DNA of 25,365 nucleotides from Pigoraptor vietnamica (lineage: Eukaryota; Opisthokonta; Filasterea). Position numbers and translations under genes: made by a program. Shown here piece after piece: positions 10,626 to 20,300 of the stretch (positions are counted from its first letter, which is position 1; the number at the start of each line of letters is the position of its first letter). Under the pieces are notes generated by a model, which searched no databases, was not told where the DNA came from, and saw nothing but the letters and a program-made list of their open reading frames with translations. The stretch spans positions 1-25,365 of the forward strand of contig CALSCQ010001706.1 of the NCBI GenBank assembly GCA_943704525.1, read 5' to 3'.

Positions 10626-12034
10626 ATGGAACATCAAATGTCGTCCGAAACTGAGGCGCGTCAGGAAGAGGCGCTTGTACGCGTCTTCCTAAGGACTCGT
10701 CGCCCTAAACTTAATGATCTAGTCTCTTGCACGAACGACCCCTTGAAGGTAACGGTGCGGCCGGCCGTGAAATGTCCGCGGTTGAGGCTAGGTTTGTTCC
10801 TCACAGCATCGTTCTCCCTCACTCTCAGGCCTTGAACCGCCTCGGCCAGTGGCGGTTCCAAATGCGCAGACGACTCATAGAGACGATTCATGATCGAACT
10901 CCGGAGGGTTTTCTCAGGATGTGTGCGAGTAACCCGGAGGTTATGGCGGCGACAATTTTTGGAAAACGGTTTTATCGGGTCGCAGCATCGAGCGCAACGG
11001 GTGTGGCATCAATGCGTGCTATTGTTGCCGGGGTAAGTCTAACGTCGCTTGAAGCTGCACCATATATTGTTGTCTGACATCGCTCTGTTCGGTCCGTTGA
11101 TTTTCAGATTCGTCGTGAACTTCATGCGTTTCTCGAAGCGACGGGTAGCATCGGCTCGGAAACTGACTTGAGCGCCTTCCTGACGACCGTTCTCGAGACG
11201 ACGGACAGTTCCACGCGCGATATTGTGCCGGAGCCGCGCAGCAGTATCGAACATTCGACATCGCCACGGGACGCGACACCGGCGGCTGACAGTCGTACCG
11301 CAGCTGAGTCCATGGACGCGAGCGATGTCGTCGTGAGTTCAGCGGGGGGAGAGCGGCTGACTGCGACCGAGTTCCCCACAATTTCTTGTGCGTTTCGCCG
11401 ATGTCGGTCGAAGATTTCATTGTCTCTCTACCGCAATCGTTGGGAGGAAGGAGATTACGTGCCTTCGTTTCTCAAATTCTTCTGCGATGTCCATGCGCCT
11501 ATGGACGCGGCTTTGGAACGGCGCCATGTATCCGTACTGTTGGACGAATATTTAGTTGTACTCCGATCGGCAGCAAGCTTTCGTATGGAGGTAGAGACGT
11601 GCGCATCGATGCCCAATGTTTCTGGAATCACGGCCGTTTTCTTCGGAGTTCAGTTTGCGTTGCGACATTTGCGACGAAGGACGAATAGCGTCTCCGTGCC
11701 GGCATGGGTCGATCATCAGCACCTAAACGGTATTCTTCGCGATTATCTGTCCCATGCCCGTATGTTCGATCATGTGCGTCGAGTGGGAGATCTCTCCGCG
11801 GAGGATTGGAGTGTGGATGTGTTAAGGCCTTGCAATATCTTGAAGGCATTCTCTGTGCGCCTAGCTACATGCTTCGCTCTCGGGACAAACGATAGTGGCA
11901 CCGTTCGCCTCGGCGATTGCTTCTTGCACGAGCGACGTTCTACCGACTGCCCACATGCATACGTGTTTTGTTTGCTTCCTTTCGCCGCGGCTGCGCCAGC
12001 GTATTGTGCGGTCCTAAAAAGAACGTACGAATGA
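10626..12034 (+). CDS. Transposon-encoded protein of unknown function, 417 aa, three exons
   Basis: Exons 10626-10748, 10829-11032 and 11108-12034 join in phase 0 at both junctions (donors GTAACG and GTAAGT; acceptors CTCTCAG and TTTTCAG). Introns are 80 and 75 bp. A second in-frame Met at 10638 is an alternative start. The N-terminal third is Arg-rich and helical. The middle (around RDIVPEPRSS to SSAGGERL) is Ser/Thr/Asp-rich and probably a linker. The C-terminal half is a compact mixed region with many hydrophobic residues and several Cys, starting near CAFRRCRSKISL. I see no zinc-finger array, catalytic motif or known domain. It sits just inside the left TIR and converges on the Lys/Ala-Tudor gene with a 58-bp gap. 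It may be a second protein needed for mobilisation, as in two-gene CACTA elements, but that is analogy only. Confidence 0.75.
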
Positions 12035-12092
12035 CACGACATAAATTGTCTCGTCTTTCAAAATGGCCGCAGTCAAATTGGGTCGGTCAAAT

Positions 12093-15000
12093 TTACTGCT
12101 CATCGAATCTGCTAATCTCTCCTTGCGTTACCCAGGATTCAGCGTTGTCGCGATCAAATCGCACGAGCGCGCTCCCTGGAGACCGTGCCTCCCTCTTGAG
12201 CATGATAATCCGCGCTGGCTCAACAGTCACACCTTCAATTTTAGAATGGAAAGGACAATAAGAGACCATAGACGGACGCCGAAATGAGCGGCTAGAAGTG
12301 CCGAGCAGGTAACACAACTGACCTCGTAACGCCATAACCGTCTCGTTTCGCTTTAGAGGCACACCCGTCGATATGTGCTCCAGAACGGGCCCATACACCG
12401 ATTCATCGGACTCCTTGCGCGAAAGTCCATCGGTACCTGTGGCCGGCGCCCGCATCAGTGCGTGTGTTCATGACGTCAGAAAACAGCAAGGCAAACTGGC
12501 TCGGCGGCGCCAATACTAAGCATACCGTCAGTTCTGATGGTCTGCGTTTGACCCTTCCAGCCGATAAATCGAATCGTCGTCGTGACTTCACTTGTGTCGT
12601 CCAAAACAAGCGCTTTGTACCACGTAATGTCATCGGGGCAAGACACATCGACGGCATCGATCACATCGCCAACTGCCGAGACAGCAATCAACTTAGATTG
12701 CATTCGTTCAACGCACGTGCACGACTCGAAAGGTAACAATGTACAAAATTATACCTTTGAGGTCGCCGTCGTTACGAGTAGTTCCTGCACCGAGTAACAC
12801 ACGCTCGTTAATTACAACAAACAGATTCGGTTGCGGCCGGGCGCCGGCACCAGTGGTCAGCACAAACCTGCGGTGCAAAGAAGCTTCCTGGGACGCCGGG
12901 CCGGGCTCGTACTGGATTTCCGCTTGCTTGGCCTTCGGTTGCTCCTAGTGGCTTCGGCTGGCATGCTGCTTGCGGGCCCGTCCGTGCCTGATGTCCCGAC
13001 AGCCGCGTGCTTGAGCTTCCGCATATTTGCGGCAGCCATTCCTGTCTCGTCCAAGACGGCACACTTCCGCTTGCGCATGCTGGTCGCATCTGCCACGGTT
13101 CCCGCCTCATTGACGACCACGGCGTGCTTGATCGCGCCTGCCGCCTTGGTCGCACTTGTCTCGTCCGCGCCCGCGGCGTGCTTGATCGCGCTTGCCGCCT
13201 TGGTCGCACTTGTCTCGTCCGTGCCCGCGGCGTGCTTGGTCGCGCTTGCCGCCTTGATCGCGCTTGCCGCCTTGGTCGAACTTGTGTTGTCCGCGCCCAC
13301 GGCGTGCTTGATCGCGCCTGCCGCCTTGGTCGCACTTGACTCGTCCGTGCCCGCGGCATGCTTGATCGCGCTTGCCGCCTTGATCGCGCTTGCCGCCTTG
13401 GTCGAACTTGTCTTGTCCGCGCCCACGGCGTGCTTGATCGCGCTTGCCGCCTTGGTCGCACTTGTCTCGTCCGCGCCCACGGCGTGCTTGATCGCGCTTG
13501 CCGCCTTGGTCGCACTTGTCTCGACCGCGCCCACGGCGTGCTTGATCGCGCTTGCCGCCTTGATCGGGCTTGCCGCCTTGGTCGCGCTTGTCTCGTCCAC
13601 GCCCGCGGCGTGCTTGATCGGGCTTGCCGCCTTGGTCGCGCTTGTCTCGTCCACGCCCGCGGCGTGCTTGATAGCTCTTGCCGCCTTGGTCGCGCTTGTC
13701 TCGTCCGCGCCCGCGGCGTGCTTGATCGTGCTTGCCGCCTTGGTCGGGCTTGCCGCCTTGGTCGCGCTTGTCTCGTCCGCGCCCACGGCGTGCTTGATCG
13801 CGCTTGCCGCCTTGGTCGCACTTGTCTCGTCCGCGCCCGCAGCGTGCTTGATCGCGCTTGCCGCCTTGGTCGGGCTTGCCGCCTTGGTCGCACTTGTCTC
13901 GTCCGCGCCCGCGGCGTGCTTGATCGCGCTTGCCGCCTTGGTCAGGCTTGTCTCATCCGCGCCCGTGGCGTGCTTGATCGCGCTTGCCGCCTTGGTCGGG
14001 CTTGCCGCCTTGGTCGCACTTGTCTCGTCCGCACCCGCGGCGTGCTTGATCGCGCTTGCCGCCTTGGTCGGGCTTGCCGCCTTGGTCGCACTTGTCTCGT
14101 CCGCACCCGCGGCGTGCTTGATCGCGCTTGCCGCCTTGGTCGCGCTTGTCTCGTCCGCGCCCGCAGCGTGCTTGATCGCGCTTGCCGCCTTGGTCGGGCT
14201 TGTCTCGTCCGCGCCCGCGGCGTGCTTGATCGCGCTTGCCGCCTTGGTCGCGCTTGCCGCCTTGGTCGCGCTTGCCGCCTTGGTCGCGCTTGTCTCGTCC
14301 ACGCCCGCGGCGTGCTTGATCGGGCTTGCCGCCTTGGTTGCGCTTGCCGCCTTGGTCGCGCTTGCCGCCTTGGTCGCGCTTGTCTCGTCCGCGCCCGCAG
14401 CGTGCGATTGCAATCCGTCCGCGCGGCTGTGTCGTGGAGTCACATTCCCGCTATCGCTGCACGAAGGCCGTCTCATTCAGACATCACAGTATAATAGAAA
14501 TTGCGACTCTCCTGCTTACCTTTCCTTGGGGCGACAAGTATCACTGAAGCGGAGCCCTGAGCGGCCCCGTTCTCGGTCGCGGTTGCAACCATCATGATCA
14601 TGACAACGGCTACTCGGTTCGCGGCGGTATTCCCGGTCATTGCTTCGTTCGTGACGGTCCGGATCTCCCCATCGTTCGCGGTCATGCGCAGAGCGGTCGT
14701 CGCGATGGTCGCGCTTGTCACGATCATTACGCCTGTCGCGGTCAACACTGGCATGTTGCCCGCGGTACTCATTATCGTCGAGCCGGCCGTCGTGCCGATC
14801 GTCACGCTGCTGACGGTCGCGCCTGTTCCGGTCGTCATTGGGCAGCTCCTCATCACGCATGGCTCGGGCGTTGCGCCCTTCGGGGTCGTTGCGCCTGCAG
14901 TCACGATCGTCGCGTTGCTCACGCTCTTCATGGTCGCGCTGCTCACGATCGCTCCGCCTATCGCGGTTGCGGTCGCGCTGCTCGCGGTCGCGCTGCTCGC

Positions 15001-16830
15001 GGTTGCGCTGCTCGCGGTCGCGCTGATCCGTGCGGTCGCGCTGCTCGCGGTCGCGCTGATCGCGGTCGCGCTGCTCCGCTCGCGCTGCTCGCGGTCGCGC
15101 TGATCCGAGAGGTCAGCCAGGTCGCGGCAATCCCTTTCCCCGCTCCGATTAAACTCCTCGTCCAAATTTCCTGAACGTTGGCCATGTTCCAAACCGGTTC
15201 GATGAGTCGCCGCTGGCCTTGTCGAGCCGATCTTATCCTGCAGTTGGAATGTACGGATAGGAGATCAGCCACCTCTTCACAGAAACAGCACAAACATCGC
15301 AAGATTATGAGTTGTGCGACGAAGCATTTCACCGTTCGGTCCGATACGTACGAGACGGCGAAATGTTGTTGGCACGTGGCGAACAGCCCGAGCTGCAATG
15401 CGACAAACCGACCATGGCCCTTGCAGAATATCGCTTTCCACAACGTCCATCCGCTCCTTCGTGTGTATGATAACTCTGCACGATTCCGCCGTCCCTAGAG
15501 GCGACGATTTCAGAGCATCGTCAATGATGCCCGCGCACTTCGAAAAATCGACAACTATTTCCAGACGATTCGCGTCCAGCAGCCGTGGTTCGACAAGAGC
15601 GGCGTGAAGATCAATAGGGCACCACAGCAAGTCCAAAAAGATCTTATCAGCACAGTTCGGTGCCCTCGATTCGATCGTCACGGGCGTTACGTCGTAAGAA
15701 CCGCGCGGCAGTTGCCATTCATACGTTGTGTCGCCATTACTGTCAGTTGACGGGACGAAGCTGTGCAGTGACGCGGAGTCCTCGCTGGTGCGCAACGTCG
15801 AAGTCGGCACCGAGGACGATAACGCTGCGCGCGGCGGGGGAGCGGACGAGCCGGGCGGCGACTGCAGTCCAACAGAATATAAATCCCTGCCCGAATCAAC
15901 ATCAGTCTGCCAGTCTGATGACGGCGACACCGTCCGTAGCACCTGGACGACTGCGGCCTCCGGGAAGTGCCCCTCCAGTATTGTACTCGCCGCGTCGCCG
16001 CCACACTGGCTCAGGCTGCGCAAAAGTCCCAGCGACATCGCCGTTAAGCGCGGTCTCGAAGAGAATTTCTTACAAATTGACCCGAACTGCGCGCGAACAA
16101 AAGCAGAGTATTCGGCGCCGCGCTCCTCCGCAAGAGCGACCCAATCGATCTCAGCGCCATCAGACTCGGGCAAATGGAGGCCCAGCCCAAAATGCTTCGA
16201 CCGCCAATTCCCATTCTTGGGGAACGAATATTCCGCCGCCGCAGCCAGGTTATGCGCCTCGTAATAACGCCTCTTGAAGTCAGCCGGGTCGGGATGAGAA
16301 GTAGGCGCGCCATCATCGGCCTCTACGCCCGCTCGACGAGCGCCGGGTGCGCGATTGCTCTCCGACGTCTTCTTCGCGCCCACTCCATAAAAAGTCTCGC
16401 TCGCGGTGGAAACGTGCATTCCGAGCCCGTTCTTGTACTCCATCTTGAGGCCCCTTCGTACGCCCAGAGGCAGCACGGCCGCCAATATAGCAGCCAGGTC
16501 GCTCTTGGAGGCGGCATTAACGTGCGAATTCGACGAGACCTCGTCGGTAAACTTGCAGTACAGCGAGAGAAGGAGAGCATAAACGCGAGTGGAGTCCTTC
16601 ATCTGCGTCGACCAGTAGTCGTTGGGAAGTGGTACATAGTACCCGCCGCAGCTCGGTCGTCCCTGCGGTTGCGGAGGTGGAGTGCACGTCGCGCCAGGCG
16701 GCATTCTCGTGTCAGCCGCGGCGCCGTCGTTAGGCCGACGGCCCGTGCGCTTATGCGATCCACCGAGACTAATGTCCCACGCTGCACCTGCAGATACGTA
16801 CGTGTCTACACTCTCTCTGAAGAGTGGCAT
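12093..16830 (-). CDS. Transposon-encoded Lys/Ala-repeat protein with RD/EQ repeats and C-terminal Tudor-like segments (six exons, probable frameshift)
   Basis: Proposed exons: 16830-15352, 15237-14520, 14456-12868, 12784-12755, 12672-12526 and 12436-12093. Residues 1-493 match nothing I recognise; they include a helical block (DSTRVYALLLSLYCKF) and Ser/Pro-rich linkers. Exon 2 encodes an Arg/Asp/Glu/Gln repeat (units like QRDRE). Exon 3 encodes about 20 copies of an 18-, 24- or 30-residue unit of the type HAAGADETSATKAASAIK, with Lys every six residues, like histone H1-type tails. Exon 5 (VGDVIDAVDVSC...WYKALVLDD...IRFIGWKG) fits a Tudor/MBT-type fold. Exon 6 ends with ALVRFDRDNAESWVTQGEI, also Tudor-like. 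Junctions agree in phase except inside exon 2, where the frame changes near 15075-15085, consistent with a 1-nt deletion. The likely role is DNA or chromatin binding for the element. Exon 6 is the least certain. Confidence 0.65.
13106..14405 (-). repeat. 54-bp coding minisatellite (18-residue Lys/Ala repeat)
   Basis: About 20 head-to-tail units lie here, most 54 bp, with extra 18-bp hexapeptide blocks (e.g. ATKAAS, PTKAAS) making 72- and 90-bp versions. Because length steps are multiples of 18 bp, the frame is kept. Units nearest 13100 decay into HAVVVNEAGTVADATS and then CAVLDETGMAAANMRK, showing older diverged copies at the protein's C-terminal side and homogenised ones at the N-terminal side. 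The repeat has few stops in any frame, so other frames also appear open. Confidence 0.9.
14955..15112 (-). repeat. Short-period repeat encoding Arg/Asp/Glu/Gln runs
   Basis: Interleaved CGCGACCGCGAGCAG-like 15-mers (read on the minus strand) encode RDREQ units. One unit near 15075-15085 reads CGCGAGCGGAGCAG, one base short, which is where the reading frame of the gene changes. The product is a highly charged, probably disordered segment. Confidence 0.75.
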
Positions 16831-16910
16831 GGCGTCAAGGTGTGGAGTTACGTGATCACGGCATGGAAAAATAGTCGTCCAGTTTTGGGCGGGAAAATCA
16901 AAATGTGATG

Positions 16911-17010
16911 GGGATTGTTGCGAATTTCTTGAGATTTTTACGATTTGTTGCGGATTTTTACGGATTTTTACGGATTTTTACGAATTTTTGCGGATATTTA
17001 AGGGATTTTA
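16911..17010. repeat. 10-bp tandem repeat with phased T tracts (likely curved DNA)
   Basis: Ten consecutive 10-bp blocks fit in register, the best being three exact CGGATTTTTA units at 16951-16980, with variants on both sides. T-tracts recur every 10 bp, close to one helical turn, an arrangement known to curve DNA. The block lies 81-180 bp upstream of the start codon of the Lys/Ala-Tudor gene, so it probably forms part of its promoter. Confidence 0.75.
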
Positions 17011-17349
17011 GTCTCCATTACGTTAGGGCTACAATCCCAACTGTACGCCACATTTCCTACGAATTTGGGTAGGGTTAAGCGAACGCGACCAAATTGTGTG
17101 CAGCGAAAAATGCACGAAGTACCGCAAGTTAGTACAAACTTTCATTTCTGATCAGTCCTACACTCGTCTGACGACGACTCTCGCACTGCCATTAAAATAA
17201 AATGTTGCGCTGACGCCGCCGGGCCGAGACAGTCACTATTGCTGTCGACGAGCCGGACAAAAGCTTCAATAAAATATTCACGATGACTGTCAGCTGTGCG
17301 CAGCCGCAGCCCGCGCCCCACCCCACCCCATCGCGCCCGCCCCTTGCCG
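17011..17349. other. Intergenic spacer between the two minus-strand transposon genes
   Basis: This holds the 3' side of the 1,320-aa protein gene. A minus-strand frame crosses it in a different phase from the ATARG tail but has no start or splice link, so I do not call it coding. No gene is seen. Confidence 0.5.
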
Positions 17350-20300
17350 TCAGGTCGCGCCCCTTTCCGTCGCGCCCCTCGCCGTCGCGCCCCTCGCCGT
17401 CGCGCCCCTCGCCGTCGCGCCCCTTGCCGTCGCGCCCCTCGCCGTCGCGCCCCTCGCCGTCGCGCCCCTCGCCGTCGCGCCCCTCGCCGTCGCGCCCCTC
17501 GCCGTCGCGCCCCTCGCCGTAGCGCCCCTCGCCGTCGTGCCCGTCGCTGTCGCGCGTGCTGCGCGTCCCCTTCCAGTCCCCCGTCCACCGCGGCGCCGAT
17601 TGGCCGCAGAGCGTTGCCGCGCCATCTCTTCGTCCGTCAGCGGAGGATTATGACGGATTTCCGCAAACGTCGACAATCCTCTGAGGCGTTGTAAGAGGTC
17701 GGGCGTGAGGGGATGTTCAACGGCAGGGTCTCCGTCAATCCCGCGCGCAGAGTATGCTAGCGGCTTGTGCCTCGAAGCGTCCGTACAGAGACAGAAGAAT
17801 CTCACGGGGGTTCCGCCGGTGCCACTCTTCCCCTCCGCACACGTGAAATGAAGATGCGCACGAGCAAGCAAGTCGTCCGGCAGCTCACCGGTCGACGCAC
17901 TAGCGTTCGCGCTGGTGCTCGCGAGCAAAACGGCGTCACACGCGAAAAGGTCCGACTCCTCTTCGGAAATCTCTTCAACCGCCTGAACCGCTTGCGAGAG
18001 CGAGAACCCACTCGACCGAAAGGCGCAGGGCGCAAACTGGATGTCCCCTACGTCTCGGTCGCACCATATGGAACATTACAACAAGTACAAAGTCGCGACA
18101 TCGGTGAAATTGATACTCACCGAAAGTCGGAACCGTGGCGTGCTCCCATAGACTCCTTTTCGACTGCAGCCGCTCACCGCCGCCATGCCCACGGCGCGCT
18201 TTGGCAGCATCGAGAAGCTTACCACGGAGAGCGCAGAAGAACGCATGTGCCCGTATCTTCGCGAAGTTCCCGCGTAGTCCTTGGAAAACGCGAATCAAAC
18301 CCTTGTGACGCCCGATCAAGCTCTCTATCCCATTTTCGTGGGCGGCGAGCATCGGAATCGGAAACTTCCGCAAAAAGCGCCAGTGATGCGCAACGAGGTT
18401 GTGGAAATATAGAGACGAGAGAAGGGAATGCAGCAATTTCGCTGCGTGCAAATAGGCAACTGAAGCTCAGCACAAAACTCATAGGCCAGCAGAAGTGCGA
18501 CTGACGTACCGAGAGTCGTCATGTTTTTCGTCGACAGAGGTACAGACGTCCCATAACGGTCGTCAACGGTGGAGGGCACACGCACGGAATCGTGCTCGTC
18601 GCCAAATGCACCCCCTCCGCCGTCCAGCTCCGGATCGCTGTCATCGCCGGCTTCGCCAGTATGATCCTCTTCGGTGCTCGTCGGCGGCGGTCCGCTTAGC
18701 GCCTCACCAATGTTGATGTTCAGTGCGGCGAAATACGTCTCAAAGCAATCGGCAGGGACGGTCGGATCCGCGATATCTGAGGAACAAGGCAAGCCATCAG
18801 GTAAGATACACATTTCGCATAAAAGATGCAAAACATTACACACACGCACCAGCCGAGTACGTGAATTCCGTGGGGGCCACACATCGCCCTCGACTCCTTG
18901 AAGAAATGCACACTACACCGCTTCGCTCACTCGCATCATCAGGCAGCGCCGCCGTAAGCACGGCAACGTAGCGGGGACACGCTAGCTCAATCGACGCAAC
19001 CCGCAGACCACAAACGACGACTTCCAGGCTGTTATCGTCACTGTCGCACAACCAGTCACCAATAATTTCGAGCCAATCGCCACCTTGACGACACCCACGC
19101 GTCATTGAGATGGACGAAATCGAAGCCGCTGGGATGGTACGAAAATGCAATCAGGGAAGCCGTGCACAAATCAGCACACGATAAAGCATACATACCCCTC
19201 ACTATCGTGAACGCGTCCTTCAGCAAGACAAGCGTGCTGTTGTTACGCTTAATCGCGAGATCGCGGGACGCCACGAGGCCCGCCAATCGAAAGCTATCCA
19301 CCTGCTGAGCCTCCTCTTCCCCAAGGGCGACGTGTACGAGCAGGGATACAACCGTGTCGCTGTGCTCGATAACCTTTGCGACCGTCAGCCCCTCAGCGAC
19401 AACCGCACTCGGGTCGAACGAAAGCAGACCTTCGCCAGAGAGGTACACGACGTGCTCGCCGTTGTTTACAAGACGACGCGGCTCAACACCTGCAAGTAAA
19501 AATCCATCCTTTGTCGCGAGGCCTGTAAGAGAGGCGCGGACATAAGCAAATGTCTGCATGCATTCAAAGCAAACGCAACGGCCGCCTACAAAGATGCAGA
19601 CCTGCTGTGCTGGGCAACTTAGTGCCCGCCGCAACCTGCATCAGCGCCCAATTCGCGAAATATACGCTGCAGAGCATCGATTGAACCCAACGATGCGCGT
19701 GCGGATAGTTGTCATTGTAGCCCGTGACATCCAATATGCGCAGGCACTCTAGCATGTCGCGATCCCGATCGAGAAGTGGGATGGACGGTTGATCGGTTGG
19801 GCGCAGGGCTTTCGGGGCCCTGTCGGGACGACACCTAATGTTAGTGACATAAAATATTGGCTCCAAACTGCACAGATGAGTTCACTCACAGTGCGAGGTA
19901 GAGACGAAAGTAGGTGCCATTCTGCTTCTTGAGGGGCACGCCCACGGGCAGATTCATCTTCTCGCAGCGAACTCGAAATTCGGTCGCTTGTGCCGCTGTT
20001 CCACCGGCCAACTTGATGAGGTCCGGCAGAGCCTTTCCCACAATGATCTTCGTGACCGCCATGACATTGTGTAGAATACTCGGCGCCGCCGAGCAGTGGT
20101 CCACGTACTCCTGACCGTCGAGAACGTTCATAGCGTCGGGTGGGAGAGCGTCTGGATTGAGAATCCCGCCGGACTTGGCGCCGTTGCACCGAAGTTGTAG
20201 CGAGCGAATGTGGGCCTCGCGCTCGGCGACTGTAGCCTGTGTGGCAGCCTCGGACGCTGGAAAATCCGTCATTCAAGGTTCAGCCCAGTCATTTTGCATA

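Noticed and set aside
13106-14405. Possible CRISPR-like or satellite array
   Set aside because: Units are head to tail with no unique spacers, and they lie in a eukaryotic coding exon.
13358-14494. Plus-strand frame of CRLGRACLVRARGVLD-type repeats, and the minus-strand RRQARSST frame (12808-13893)
   Set aside because: Both are alternative readings of the same repeat, with no start context or splice partners.
12831-14597. Long plus-strand frame rich in Ala/Leu/Val (ALAALVALVSS repeats)
   Set aside because: It is the reverse of the 54-bp Lys/Ala minisatellite. The repeat lacks stops in most frames; only the minus-strand KAAS frame links by matching splice phases to non-repeat exons.
17142-17588. 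Minus-strand RRGAR-repeat frame
   Set aside because: It reads the 15-bp repeat in a frame that does not continue the upstream exons; the ATARG frame follows the last splice site and ends in a stop.
19601-19640. Frameshift or 34-bp intron near 19620
   Set aside because: A 61-64-bp intron with donor GTATAT at 19665-19660 restores the frame in phase 0 without invoking an error.
19868-19889. 22-bp intron (GTGAGT...GTGCAG) in the putative transposase gene
   Set aside because: Too short. The next acceptor CCCGACAG gives a 70-bp intron with the same resulting frame and a good CACTAAC branch site.
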